Source: Fibrobacter sp. UBA4297 (GTDB taxonomy: Bacteria; Fibrobacterota; Fibrobacteria; Fibrobacterales; Fibrobacteraceae). From it: a DNA stretch of 64,000 nt. Both the position numbers and the translations under genes were made by a program. Where the stretch lies: the NCBI RefSeq assembly GCF_002394865.1, contig NZ_DGUZ01000009.1:304357-368356 (forward strand), read 5' to 3'. The notes beneath the pieces were generated by a model. That model ran no database searches and had not been told where the DNA came from. It saw only the letters and a list, made by a program, of their open reading frames with translations. The stretch's first letter is position 1; each line of letters opens with the position of its first letter. Of the stretch, positions 7,612 to 16,422 are shown piece after piece.

Positions 7612-9057
7612 ATGTTCGTTGGCAGAAAACAGGAATTGCAATTTCTTGAAGACCGATACGCAAGCAAAGGCGGACAATTGGTCGTGCTTTACGGACGCAG
7701 GCGCGTAGGTAAAACGGAAACACTTCATGAATTTTGCAAAGATAAGCCGCACGTGTTCTACTCATGCCGAGAAGTGTCCGACAAATTGCAGTTACGCAGC
7801 TTTTCTTCGAAGATGTTGCAAGAAAAAATTCCTGCGGCGAAATATATCTCCGAATTTGACGACTGGGAAGCGGCTATTGGCGCGGTCTCGGAGTTGCCCT
7901 ACGGCAAACGTAAAAAACTGCTGATTATCGATGAATACCCTTACATGTGCAAGTTCAACAGCAGCGTTCCATCTGTTTTGCAAAACCTTTGGGATGAACG
8001 CCTGAAAGACGAGAACATCATGATAGTCCTGTGCGGCAGCGCAATGAGTTTTATCGAAAAGGAATTGCTAGCCGAGAAAAATCCGCTTTATGGAAGGGCT
8101 ACGGGAATATTCAAGATGGAACCTATGGGATTTTACGATGCAACGCAGTTTTTCCCGAAATATTCCGCCCGTGACAAGATTATCGCCTACTCTATTCTTG
8201 GCGGAATTCCGCATTATTTGCGGCAATTCGATTCGGACTTGTCTCTTGAAGAAAACATCAAGCGAAACATTCTTACTAAAGGCTGCGCACTTTATAGCGA
8301 GGTAGAATTTTTGCTTCGACAGGAATTACGAGAAACAATTCTCTACAATTCCATCATTGAATCCATTGCGCTTGGGGCAACCAAGTTGAATGACATCAGC
8401 AAGAAATCGCTTATTGACGACACCTCAAAAACAAGCGTTTATCTAAAAAACTTGATAGAACTTTCTATCGTAAAACGTGAATTTTCTGTTGATGACGGCA
8501 TAAAGGAAGTCGGAAATCGGAATCGCGGACTTTACCGCTTGACGGACAATTTTTTCCGTTTCTGGTACGCATTTGTATTTACCAACTATTCCGATTTGGA
8601 AAGCGGCGATGTCAACGGCGTTTTTGAACATGTCGTTAAGCCATCTCTGCACGAGTTTGCGTCTTTATCTTTTGAAGATGTTTGTCGTGAATTCATCCAA
8701 GAAAAGCAGAAATCAGGACTGTTGCCGTTCCGTTATAAGCGGATGGGACGCTGGTGGGGCAAAACTACTGTACGCCGTGGCGATGATACAGAAGTTCAAG
8801 AAACGGAAATTGACCTGCTTGCGATATCTGCAGATAAGGATAAGTATCTTGTAGGTGAAAGCAAGTTCAAGGGCAAGCCGTTTACCTACGGTGATTTTCT
8901 CGATACGATGGTGAAGCTTTCTTCGCAAAAGGATAAAGCAGAATTTTACTATTACCTTTTTTCAGAATCAGGCTTTGTGGAAAAACTTAGCGACGAGGCT
9001 CGCAAGAATCACAATATCCATCTTGTAAATCTTGATGATATCGTAAAGTTAAAGTAA
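7612..9057 (+). CDS. AAA ATPase with C-terminal DUF234 (PD-(D/E)XK-like) domain
   Basis: 481 residues. The N-terminal ATPase has Walker A GRRRVGKTE (about residues 28-37) and Walker B LLIIDEYPY (about 103-111), followed by a winged-helix-like region. The C-terminal DUF234 part carries TEIDLLAIS then YLVGESKFKG, the E-x-D ... E-x-K spacing of PD-(D/E)XK nucleases. This architecture is common in archaea and anaerobic bacteria, mostly as solitary genes of unknown role; defence or selfish-element roles have been suggested for related ATPases. The gene lies between two copies of a FISUMP gene and has palindromic sites at its promoter. Start supported by AAGGG 9 nt upstream. Confidence 0.85.
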   Translation: MFVGRKQELQFLEDRYASKGGQLVVLYGRRRVGKTETLHEFCKDKPHVFYSCREVSDKLQLRSFSSKMLQEKIPAAKYISEFDDWEAAIGAVSELPYGKRKKLLIIDEYPYMCKFNSSVPSVLQNLWDERLKDENIMIVLCGSAMSFIEKELLAEKNPLYGRATGIFKMEPMGFYDATQFFPKYSARDKIIAYSILGGIPHYLRQFDSDLSLEENIKRNILTKGCALYSEVEFLLRQELRETILYNSIIESIALGATKLNDISKKSLIDDTSKTSVYLKNLIELSIVKREFSVDDGIKEVGNRNRGLYRLTDNFFRFWYAFVFTNYSDLESGDVNGVFEHVVKPSLHEFASLSFEDVCREFIQEKQKSGLLPFRYKRMGRWWGKTTVRRGDDTEVQETEIDLLAISADKDKYLVGESKFKGKPFTYGDFLDTMVKLSSQKDKAEFYYYLFSESGFVEKLSDEARKNHNIHLVNLDDIVKLK

Positions 9058-9058
9058 G

Positions 9059-9140
9059 GAAGGCGACAGCGATTTAGGTGTAGCGGTATTTTAGAGTAAC
9101 GAAAACGAACTCCCACCCATGGGAGTTCTTTAATCTTTTA
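9059..9140. repeat. Duplicated bioD tail and terminator
   Basis: From 9061, GGCGACAGCGATTTAGG and the following 70 bases repeat the bioD 3' end and its terminator (6178-6256) with only a few substitutions, including the hairpin GAACTCCCA/TGGGAGTTC at 9107-9128. Here the bioD codons are not part of any gene; the ATPase stop codon lies at 9055-9057. The match continues into the FISUMP gene on the other strand, so this is the edge of a segmental duplication. The hairpin can still end ATPase transcription. Confidence 0.9.
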
Positions 9141-9156
9141 GAATTTGTTAAAATGT

Positions 9157-10359
9157 TTACTCAATTTTAACACAACGAACAGAATATCCGTTCGACTTTT
9201 CTCCACGACGATTTTTTTGTGTACCTGTATTATCATCGCTATTTACAGAAACAAAAGCAGAATATGCAAATAAAGTGACATCATATTCTTGTTCCTGCGG
9301 ATATGTCCAAAAAACAGCATCTGTCAAATTTTTAAATGTTCCATTTTCAAATCTAACCCCACCACCGATTAAGGAGAACCCACTAGCATTGTTACCATGG
9401 AAACATTGCGAACGAAGGCCTTTTACTCCATCGCCGTATTGATCGTTATAATCTCTTATTATTTCGAAATCACGCCATGTAAAAAGACGCCATCCATCTG
9501 GACAAATTCCTTGATGCTGAGTTTCAATCCAATCAGAACAGCTTTCAGTATTGCAACTGCTCGGCAACTGCATCATTTCAGCCCACTGGTACAAACCACC
9601 ATACTTGTCACAATTCGTGATATCGTTATTGTAGCAATAGCGTTCAATCTTCGTATCGTCATTCTGGTCATTTTCACCAAGAACCATTTCACCGATATTC
9701 AAGTTTTCCGCCATGACGGTCACTTTTCTTCCTGTTTTTGAAGAAACGGCTGTATAGTAGTAGTAACTACGACCATTACGTGGGTCGGTAAACTGTTTGT
9801 AGATTGTATCCCTAAGATTCCAATTATCCGCAAGACATTTAAAATGGTCATAAGGAACATACTCACTACTGCTAGACACTTTTTTACTTGAACTCGATGC
9901 AGGAGCAACAGAAGATGACGAGACAACTTTTGCTGACGATGAAGAATTTTTTAGACTAGAGCTAGACTCAACTTTTTTACTTGAGCTTGAGGCCGAGACA
10001 GAAGAAGAGGATGCAACCTTTGCAGACGATGACGAAACGTCATTGCGAGGAGTCGAAGACGACGAAGCAATCTTTTGACTAGAACTAGACTCTACTTTTT
10101 TACTTGAACTCGAAGCAGGAGCATCAGAAGAAGAGGAAACCGCCTTTTGACTACTACTTGTCATTCCGGACTTCGTTCCGGAATCGGCGTTACTACTGCT
10201 AGAAACCGTTTTGCTACTGCAGCTCGGTTCGTCGGAAGGTGCAGACGTACCACTATCGTCGCCGCAAGCGACGAGGGCTATGGTAAGCAAAAGGACCATA
10301 ATGGATCCCATCGCGCTTTGCGCTCCAGGATGACACATAGCTCTTACGAATTTTCTCAT
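9157..10359 (-). CDS. FISUMP-domain lipoprotein with Ser-rich linker (copy B)
   Basis: 400 residues; lipobox LVAC near residue 32, a Ser-rich linker, then a FISUMP domain nearly identical to copy A over most of its length (MAENLNIG, CDKYGGLYQW, GLRSQCFHGNN). The last 60 or so residues diverge (VFWTYPQEQEYD, SNGYSVRCVKIE). ATG 10359 has the same AAAGGAG ribosome-binding site as copy A. The linker differs: fewer repeat-derived segments and more KKVESSSS units. Surface location is inferred from the lipobox; function unknown. Confidence 0.85.
   Translation of the reverse strand: MRKFVRAMCHPGAQSAMGSIMVLLLTIALVACGDDSGTSAPSDEPSCSSKTVSSSSNADSGTKSGMTSSSQKAVSSSSDAPASSSSKKVESSSSQKIASSSSTPRNDVSSSSAKVASSSSVSASSSSKKVESSSSLKNSSSSAKVVSSSSVAPASSSSKKVSSSSEYVPYDHFKCLADNWNLRDTIYKQFTDPRNGRSYYYYTAVSSKTGRKVTVMAENLNIGEMVLGENDQNDDTKIERYCYNNDITNCDKYGGLYQWAEMMQLPSSCNTESCSDWIETQHQGICPDGWRLFTWRDFEIIRDYNDQYGDGVKGLRSQCFHGNNASGFSLIGGGVRFENGTFKNLTDAVFWTYPQEQEYDVTLFAYSAFVSVNSDDNTGTQKNRRGEKSNGYSVRCVKIE
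10038..10334. repeat. Three dispersed palindromic repeats embedded in the copy B coding sequence
   Basis: Elements at 10038-10072 (CGTCATTGCGAGG to GAAGCAATC, translated KIASSSSTPRNDV), 10160-10185 (GTCATTCCGGAC to GTTCCGGAATC, translated DSGTKSGMT) and 10303-10334 (GGATCCCATCGCG to AGGATGAC, in the signal peptide). The element at 10160 has no counterpart at the same place in copy A, so it was gained or lost after the duplication. Confidence 0.75.
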
Positions 10360-10432
10360 TCTATACTCCTTTCCTTCCATATACCCAACTTTTTTATTGA
10401 AACAATTTAGCAAAATTTCTATCTTTGACGTT

Positions 10433-10474
10433 AGTCAGTTCGAGACCCATCCTGACTTTAAACAAAACTAGGAG
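10433..10474 (+). promoter_or_regulatory. preQ1-I riboswitch
   Basis: Stem AGTCAG/CTGACT (10433-10438 with 10452-10457) closes a loop TTCGAGACCCATC. An A-rich tail, TTTAAACAAAACTAGGAG, follows; its 3' end is the ribosome-binding site of queC (ATG 10480). The loop and tail closely resemble the class I preQ1 aptamer (compare the Thermoanaerobacter tail TTAACAAAACAAGG). Tail pairing into the loop on preQ1 binding would hide the AGGAG, so control is probably translational. The queC-queD-queE genes make preQ0, the immediate precursor of preQ1. Confidence 0.85.
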
Positions 10475-10479
10475 ATTTT

Positions 10480-11133
10480 ATGAAAGACGCACTGCTGGTC
10501 TTGTCCGGTGGAATGGACAGTGTGACCTTGCTCTACGACCGCGCTGCGGATATTGCGCTTGCCGTTTCATTTGATTACGGCAGCAACCACAACGACAAAG
10601 AAATTCCTTTTGCGCGCATGCATTGCGAAAAGCTCGGGATTCCGCACATTACGATTCCGCTCAAGTTCATGCACGATTATTTTACATCGTCGCTCCTTTC
10701 GGGTGCAGACGCTATCCCAGAAGGGACTTACGCCGACGAGAACATGAAATCGACGGTGGTGCCGTTCCGCAATGGCATTATGCTTTCTGTGGCGGCAGGG
10801 CTTGCCGAAAGCCGTGACCTCAAGCGCGTGATGATGGCGAACCACTTTGGCGACCATGCGATTTACCCGGACTGCCGCGAAGAATTCGTGAAGAACATGT
10901 CGGCAGCGATTTCAGCGGGTACATACGCAAACATCACAATTGATGCTCCGTACACGAACATTTCCAAGGCGGATATCGCTCGCAAGGGTAAGGCTCTTGG
11001 CTTGGATTACAGCGAAACTTGGTCTTGCTACAAGGGCGGCCGTGTCCATTGCGGCAAGTGCGCAACTTGCCTAGAACGCAAGGCAGCTCTCGCCGAAGCT
11101 GGCATCAACGACACAACGGAATACGAGGCGTAA
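10480..11133 (+). CDS. queC: 7-cyano-7-deazaguanine (preQ0) synthase
   Basis: ATP-dependent conversion of 7-carboxy-7-deazaguanine to preQ0 in queuosine synthesis. It has the PP-loop LSGGMDSVT at the N-terminus and the zinc-binding Cys cluster (HCGKCATCLERK) near the C-terminus. 217 residues, normal for QueC. First gene of queC-queD-queE, one base ahead of queD, under the preQ1 riboswitch. Confidence 0.96.
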   Translation: MKDALLVLSGGMDSVTLLYDRAADIALAVSFDYGSNHNDKEIPFARMHCEKLGIPHITIPLKFMHDYFTSSLLSGADAIPEGTYADENMKSTVVPFRNGIMLSVAAGLAESRDLKRVMMANHFGDHAIYPDCREEFVKNMSAAISAGTYANITIDAPYTNISKADIARKGKALGLDYSETWSCYKGGRVHCGKCATCLERKAALAEAGINDTTEYEA

Positions 11134-11134
11134 T

Positions 11135-11464
11135 ATGTACAGAGTTATCAAGCGTATTGAGATTTCTGGGGCTCACAAGCTCTCGCTCCCGTACGAAAGC
11201 AAGTGCCGCGGTCTGCATGGCCACAACTGGATTATCACGGTGTTCTGCCAGTCCGAAACGCTCGACGAAAACGGAATGGTGGTCGATTTTTCGCACATCA
11301 AGGAAATTGTGAAGGGTAAGCTCGATCACAAGTTCTTAAACGATGTGGTGGACTTTAATCCGACGGCGGAGAACATGGCTCGCTGGATTTGCGAACAGGT
11401 GCCGCACTGCTACAAGGTGCAGGTCCAGGAAAGCGAAGGCAATACCGTCGAGTACGAAGTGTAA
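11135..11464 (+). CDS. queD: 6-carboxy-5,6,7,8-tetrahydropterin synthase
   Basis: Converts dihydroneopterin triphosphate to 6-carboxytetrahydropterin. 109 residues. Zinc His residues are in SGAHKL and CRGLHGHNW, with the catalytic Cys just before; MVVDFSHIK and LDHKFLND are family motifs, and a Glu near the C-terminus (QESEGNTVEYE) completes the site. It begins 1 nt after the queC stop. Confidence 0.95.
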   Translation: MYRVIKRIEISGAHKLSLPYESKCRGLHGHNWIITVFCQSETLDENGMVVDFSHIKEIVKGKLDHKFLNDVVDFNPTAENMARWICEQVPHCYKVQVQESEGNTVEYEV

Positions 11465-11478
11465 GGGTGCGGGCTCTT

Positions 11479-12153
11479 ATGAAAGTTTGTGAAATTTTTA
11501 AGAGTATCGAGGGTGAAGGGATTCGCATGGGGCTGGCGGCGGTGTTTGTGCGTCTGCACGGCTGCAACTTGCGCTGTAGCTATTGCGATTCGATGTATGC
11601 AGTCGAAGGTCCCGACTTTAAGCAGATGAGCGTGGGGGAGGTCCTTGCGGCGGTTGAAGCGTATCACAACGAATCCGGCGTCAAGTGCATTACGCTCACG
11701 GGTGGCGAACCGCTGATTCACGAAGGCGTGGGCGAGCTGCTTACCGCATTCTGTGACGGTGGCTTTGAAGTCAACATCGAAACGAACGGCACGGTTCCTT
11801 GCAAATGGCGGTTGCCAGGGCTCTTCTACACGATGGACTGGAAGTGCAAAAGCAGTGGCATGTCGGCCCGAATGAAGATGGAAAATATCATTTCACTCGG
11901 CAAAAATGACGTGCTCAAGTTCGTTGTCGGGAGTGTAGAAGATTTGTTGGAAGCGGAAGGCGTTGTCGCGCGACTCTCGCTAACATCTCCAGATAATATG
12001 CCGCACATCTTTATTTCGCCGGTATGGGGCGAACTCACCAACGAGCAAATTGTCAATTGGATGGTGAGTAGCAAGGTCATGACGCAAAACAACGCTCGGT
12101 TCCAAGTGCAACTTCACAAAATCGTGTGGGACCCCGACATGCGCGGGGTGTAA
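11479..12153 (+). CDS. queE: 7-carboxy-7-deazaguanine synthase (radical SAM)
   Basis: Radical-SAM enzyme that contracts carboxytetrahydropterin to 7-carboxy-7-deazaguanine. The 4Fe-4S motif CNLRCSYCD (CxxxCxxC) follows the N-terminal substrate region IFKSIEGEG. TGGEPLIH is the usual SAM-contact motif. 224 residues. ATG 11479 was chosen because IFKSIEGEG is close to the N-terminus in the family; an upstream in-frame start lies inside queD. The gene is convergent with the next one, 26 nt apart. Confidence 0.94.
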   Translation: MKVCEIFKSIEGEGIRMGLAAVFVRLHGCNLRCSYCDSMYAVEGPDFKQMSVGEVLAAVEAYHNESGVKCITLTGGEPLIHEGVGELLTAFCDGGFEVNIETNGTVPCKWRLPGLFYTMDWKCKSSGMSARMKMENIISLGKNDVLKFVVGSVEDLLEAEGVVARLSLTSPDNMPHIFISPVWGELTNEQIVNWMVSSKVMTQNNARFQVQLHKIVWDPDMRGV

Positions 12154-12179
12154 TGCGGACGCTTCTCGCAAAGAGTTTG

Positions 12180-13238
12180 TTAGTCCAAATACACAACTTC
12201 GCCGATAAGCGGCATGAGCAAAGGCTTGCCAGATTCCTGGGCGGCCTTTTTCGCATTTTCGAGAGGCTCGTAATACGGATGCTTGCTCAGGCAGAACTTG
12301 GAATGGTGAACTGTCAAATAACGCTTCGCGCCTAGCTCAAGCATTTCACGACCCAAGTATTGCGGCATCGTATGGATTTGTGCCCAGTCTGGGTTGTATT
12401 GCCCGTTTTCAAGAATCCCTAAATCAATATTCGGGAAATTAGCCTTGATTTTCGAGAAGTGCGAACCGTAGCCGCCGTCGCCGCCAATCCAAATCGTGCG
12501 CTTGGGCGATTCATAGACGAATGATGCCCAGAACGTCTTGTTCTTGTGCAAATCGCGGCCCGAAAAATGCCTTGCGGGCGTTGCCGTAATGCGGGTGCTG
12601 TCGCCAAGCTGCGCGTTTTCCCACCAGTCGAGCTCAATAAGTTTGCTCACGGGGTAGTGCCAATATTCCAGATGCGAGCCTACGCCAAGTGCGGTTACGA
12701 CCTTCTTGACGCGCGGTTCCAACTCCGTGACAGTTTCGTAATCCAAGTGATCCCAATGGTCGTGAGTAATAACCAGGTAATCGATATCCGGCATGTCGGC
12801 AGGCTTGTAAATGTCCGTGCCCTTGAACATCTTATTCGCGAACTTGACGGGGGAGCCCTTGTAAAACACCGGGTCCACCAAAATTTTCTTGCCCGAGAGG
12901 TTCAAAAGGTACGAAGAATGCCCGAACCAAACAATCCAATCTTTGTCGTTGGGGAGTTTTCTCAAATCCGTCTTGATTGCGTGCAAAGCAGTGTCGGGGA
13001 CGGTGTTCTTCTTGCTGTTGAACATGAATTCGCGCCAGACGGTGAGCGTGCTCTTGTTGCCTGTCATGAATTCCGTTTCTTCGTCGTTCACGAATTGCTT
13101 GCCATCGTAATGCGGAGACTTTTTGACGCGTTCCAGGCGCTTGCCTTGCGGGAGCTTGCCAAAGCTGTCTTGACTTAAAAACAGGACGCCGGCATCGCCC
13201 AAAATGAAAAGGACTGTTAAAATAATCGTTGTAATCAT
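12180..13238 (-). CDS. Metallo-beta-lactamase-fold hydrolase (UlaG/NAPE-PLD-like), membrane-anchored
   Basis: 352 residues with an N-terminal hydrophobic segment (TTIILTVLFILG) that is an uncleaved anchor or signal. The metal-binding motif HDHWDHLD, with WFGHSSYLL and the later ARHFSGRD and GGDGGYG segments, fits the lactonase/NAPE-phospholipase D-like branch. The substrate is unknown; related enzymes act on acyl-ethanolamine phospholipids or on sugar lactones. A long 5' part (residues 20-90) precedes the fold. Confidence 0.8.
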   Translation of the reverse strand: MITTIILTVLFILGDAGVLFLSQDSFGKLPQGKRLERVKKSPHYDGKQFVNDEETEFMTGNKSTLTVWREFMFNSKKNTVPDTALHAIKTDLRKLPNDKDWIVWFGHSSYLLNLSGKKILVDPVFYKGSPVKFANKMFKGTDIYKPADMPDIDYLVITHDHWDHLDYETVTELEPRVKKVVTALGVGSHLEYWHYPVSKLIELDWWENAQLGDSTRITATPARHFSGRDLHKNKTFWASFVYESPKRTIWIGGDGGYGSHFSKIKANFPNIDLGILENGQYNPDWAQIHTMPQYLGREMLELGAKRYLTVHHSKFCLSKHPYYEPLENAKKAAQESGKPLLMPLIGEVVYLD

Positions 13239-13424
13239 AACTAGGCTTTAATATATAATTGTTTTTTGCTAAAAAATCTATCCAGATGTGCAGGCCTGAA
13301 ATTTCTTTCGTCTTTGACCTCTCGTCTAGCGTCAAACTATTGACCAACACCCATTTTTTTTGCTATCTTGTAGCACGTTCGAAATATCTCGAAATCTAAC
13401 ACGTTAAACCAATAGGAGCTCATA

Positions 13425-15287
13425 ATGAGTCTTACTCTTAACGATATCAAGCACCCGAGAATCAGTACTTGGGTGAATGAAATGATTGCCATGTGCGAAC
13501 CGGACAACGTGGTCGTTGTTGACGGTACCCAGGAAGAATATGATGCCCTCATGCAGAAGTGCGTCAAGGCTGGCCTCGCAACGAAGCTTGCCAAGAAGGA
13601 AAACTGCTACTTGTTCCGTTCTCTTCCGTCTGACGTGGCTCGCGTCGAATCCCGTACGTTCATCTCTTCTGTCAAGGAAGAAGATGCAGGTCCGACCAAC
13701 CACTGGATCGACCCGTCTGAACTCAAGCAGACGATGCGTAAGCTCTACAAGGGTTGTATGCACGGCCGTACCATGTACGTGATCCCGTTCTGCATGGGCC
13801 CGCTCGGCTCCCCGATCTCCAAGAACGGTATCGAAGTCACTGACTCCGAATACGTCGTTCTCAACATGGACATCATGACTCGCGCTGGCAAGAAGGTTCT
13901 CGATATCTTCAATGCTGACCCGAACGCTGACTTCGTTCCGTGCCTCCACTCCGTTGGTAAGCCGCTCCGCGAATGCGAAAGCGACAACGGCATCTGGCCG
14001 TGCGCTGACGTTGAATACAAGTACATCACGCAGTTCCCGGAAGAACGCCTCATTTGGTCCTACGGTTCCGGTTACGGTGGAAACGCCCTCCTTGGCAAGA
14101 AGTGCTTTGCTCTCCGCATTGCTACCGTTCTCGCTCGCGACGAAGGCTGGCTCGCTGAACACATGCTCATCCTCAAGCTCACCAACCCGAAGGGCGAAGT
14201 CAAGTACGTGACTGGCGCATTCCCGTCTGCTTGCGGTAAGACGAACCTCGCCATGCTCATCCCGACTATCCCGGGCTGGAAGGTCGAAACCATCGGTGAC
14301 GACATTGCATGGATGAAGTTTGGCAAGGATGGCCGTCTCTATGCTATCAACCCGGAAGCTGGCTTCTTCGGCGTTGCCCCGGGTACTTCTGCAGAATCCA
14401 ACAAGAACGCTCTTGTTTCTGCTGAAAAGAACACGATCTACACGAACTGCGCTCTCACTGAAGACGGCGACGTGTGGTGGGAAGGCATCGGCTACCCGGC
14501 TAAGGGCAAGCTCGTTGACTGGAAGGGCAAGACCCGTGACGCTCTCCCGAAGGACAAGGCTCCTAAGGGCGAAGAAATGGCTCACCCGAATGCTCGCTTC
14601 ACCGCTCCGGCTAAGCAGTGCCCGTGCATTGCTAAGGAATGGGAAGATCCGGCAGGCGTGCCTATCTCTGCAATCCTCTTCGGTGGCCGTCGTCCGTCCA
14701 CCATTCCTCTGGTTCACCAGTCCCTGAGCTGGAACCACGGCGTGTTCCTCGGCTCCATCGTCGGTTCCGAAATCACCGCTGCTTCCACCATCGATGCATC
14801 TCAGGTCGGTAAGATTCGTCGCGACCCGTTCGCAATCCTCCCGTTCTGCGGCTACAACATGGGCGACTACTTCAAGCACTGGATCGAAATCGGTCAGAAG
14901 TCCACTGAAGACAAGCTTCCGAAGATCTTCTACGTGAACTGGTTCCGCAAGGATGCCAACAACGAAAAGCTTCCGGGTGGCTTCATGTGGCCGGGTTACG
15001 GCGACAACAGCCGCGTGCTCGCTTGGATCTTCGATCGCTGCAACGGTGTTGACAACGCTGTCGAAACTCCGATCGGTTACATGCCGAAGGAAGGCGCCAT
15101 CAATACTGATGGTCTCGCTGACTACTATAAGGAAACTCTCCCGGAAATCACGAAGGTTGACGTGGAAGGCTGGAAGAAGGAACTCGCCGACGTTAAGGAA
15201 AACCACTATCCGAAGTTCGGCAAGCACCTCCCGAAGGAACTCTCTGAAATCATCGACATGATCCAGGATCGTCTCAATAAGGCTTAA
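13425..15287 (+). CDS. pckG: Phosphoenolpyruvate carboxykinase (GTP)
   Basis: Interconverts oxaloacetate and PEP with GTP/GDP. In Fibrobacter it probably works towards oxaloacetate and succinate, the main fermentation product (inference). 620 residues, typical of the GTP class. Seen: the kinase P-loop FPSACGKTNLAM, the metal site GDDIAWM, the substrate loop EGIGYPAKG and FGGRRPSTIPL. Codon use is strongly biased to C-ending codons, as in highly expressed genes. AGGAG lies 7 nt before the ATG; monocistronic with its own terminator. Confidence 0.96.
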   Translation: MSLTLNDIKHPRISTWVNEMIAMCEPDNVVVVDGTQEEYDALMQKCVKAGLATKLAKKENCYLFRSLPSDVARVESRTFISSVKEEDAGPTNHWIDPSELKQTMRKLYKGCMHGRTMYVIPFCMGPLGSPISKNGIEVTDSEYVVLNMDIMTRAGKKVLDIFNADPNADFVPCLHSVGKPLRECESDNGIWPCADVEYKYITQFPEERLIWSYGSGYGGNALLGKKCFALRIATVLARDEGWLAEHMLILKLTNPKGEVKYVTGAFPSACGKTNLAMLIPTIPGWKVETIGDDIAWMKFGKDGRLYAINPEAGFFGVAPGTSAESNKNALVSAEKNTIYTNCALTEDGDVWWEGIGYPAKGKLVDWKGKTRDALPKDKAPKGEEMAHPNARFTAPAKQCPCIAKEWEDPAGVPISAILFGGRRPSTIPLVHQSLSWNHGVFLGSIVGSEITAASTIDASQVGKIRRDPFAILPFCGYNMGDYFKHWIEIGQKSTEDKLPKIFYVNWFRKDANNEKLPGGFMWPGYGDNSRVLAWIFDRCNGVDNAVETPIGYMPKEGAINTDGLADYYKETLPEITKVDVEGWKKELADVKENHYPKFGKHLPKELSEIIDMIQDRLNKA

Positions 15288-15325
15288 TCAACCTTATTTT
15301 CCCTAACGGAAATCCTTTAAAAATG

Positions 15326-15355
15326 CCCTTGTGACTTTGTCACAAGGGTGTTTTG
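15326..15355 (+). terminator. Rho-independent terminator of pckG
   Basis: Perfect 10-bp stem CCCTTGTGAC/GTCACAAGGG (15326-15335 with 15339-15348), a TTT loop, then TGTTTTGTTG. Confidence 0.9.
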
Positions 15356-15367
15356 TTGTATTAATGA

Positions 15368-15484
15368 GTCATTCTGAGCGGAGGGCGAAGCCCGTAGTTG
15401 AAGAATCTAGCGATGATGGCGGGATTTTTACGTGTCGTCCTGAGTGACGTACACATTGTCATTCCCGCGAAGGCGGGAATCTCC
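15368..15484. repeat. Three dispersed repeats in the pckG downstream gap
   Basis: GTCATTCTGAGCGGAGGGCG to AAGAATCT (15368-15408), a short GTCGTCCTGAGTGACG (from about 15434), and GTCATTCCCGCGAAGGCGGG plus AATCTCC (15458-15484). The last is the intergenic twin of the element translated as VIPASSxN in the FISUMP linkers. It abuts the stop codon of the next gene. Confidence 0.8.
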
Positions 15485-15485
15485 T

Positions 15486-16385
15486 TTATTCAAATTTTGT
15501 CTTTATATTTAATGTATCGCCACGACCATATTGGTCCTTGTAGACAAGTTTCCACGAAATTGTGGTGTCTTTGTAGGCTTGAAGTGAACCGTTAAATAGT
15601 CTAGAATAAAAGGTTTCTTTTTGTTCAGGCAAAGATATTGCACTACAACGACAAAAATTTGCATTTGGATGTTTGAACATCTTCCATTTAACTTCGGATA
15701 CAACACATTTTTTTCTAAATGAACTATCTTGCTTGATATAGGCTTTATTTCCCTCGTTTGAATCTACTTTCCAAGTGAAGCCTTCTGGAAGCCCAATTGC
15801 TTCAAAAGTATAGTTTGATTTTAGATTTGCAATTTCAGAACAGGCTTCACCAGACAATTTAGAAAGGCTCTTTTTCATTTGTCTCCTATCTAATTTTGGA
15901 ATTTTAGTGACCGGAATGTATTTGATTAGAGCGTTCTTTCCAAAGTTCAGATTTCTATGGGTGGTATCGTAAACCGTGTCTTTGTAATGAATTTTTGTCA
16001 TCCAAACTCTAGTTCTAAGGCGATTGCGTGAACAACCGATTCCCCAGCATTCTTGATGATAACATTCAAACGATTTTTTCTTAATTTCGCAATCACTAGT
16101 CCGCCAAATTGTTGTATCCCCTTTATAGTTTAAAACGCGATAAAGATCTACTTTTATGTGAAACGTACTATCAATTATTTTATTGGATGTTTGTTTTGCT
16201 TTTTTTTCTAAATTCAAGAAAATACTATCTTCAACAGTCAATTTCCGTTCTACTTGAATATCATCTGGTAATGCGGAGCTTTTTATCCAAATAGCTATGC
16301 TACACACGACAAGTCCGAGTGCAATTACCCCAAGGCCGAGCCCAATAATCCATTTTTTGCGTAATTTACTCATTCCAATTTCCAT
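15486..16385 (-). CDS. Membrane-anchored protein of unknown function (paralogue of 16702-17592)
   Basis: 299 residues: a short basic N-terminus, one hydrophobic segment (about residues 12-34, IIGLGLGVIALG), then a soluble part presumably outside the membrane. Motifs shared with the neighbour are NYKGDTTxW, YKDTVYDTT, NFGxNALxxYIP, IGLPEGFTW, LFNGSLQAYKDTT and KDQYGRGDTLxI. Several Cys pairs suggest disulfides. An in-frame extension to 16616 exists but reads through a repeat and candidate sRNA, so it was not used. ATG 16385 has GAGAG 6 nt upstream; ATG 16373 is an alternative. Function unknown. Confidence 0.65.
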   Translation of the reverse strand: MEIGMSKLRKKWIIGLGLGVIALGLVVCSIAIWIKSSALPDDIQVERKLTVEDSIFLNLEKKAKQTSNKIIDSTFHIKVDLYRVLNYKGDTTIWRTSDCEIKKKSFECYHQECWGIGCSRNRLRTRVWMTKIHYKDTVYDTTHRNLNFGKNALIKYIPVTKIPKLDRRQMKKSLSKLSGEACSEIANLKSNYTFEAIGLPEGFTWKVDSNEGNKAYIKQDSSFRKKCVVSEVKWKMFKHPNANFCRCSAISLPEQKETFYSRLFNGSLQAYKDTTISWKLVYKDQYGRGDTLNIKTKFE

Positions 16386-16422
16386 CGAAAAACTCTCGAC
16401 ATACAAATTACAAAAAAAAACG

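Noticed and set aside
13330..13424. Sigma-54 promoter before pckG (TTTTTTGCTATC)
   Set aside because: The -12-like GC is present but the -24 position reads CC, not GG.
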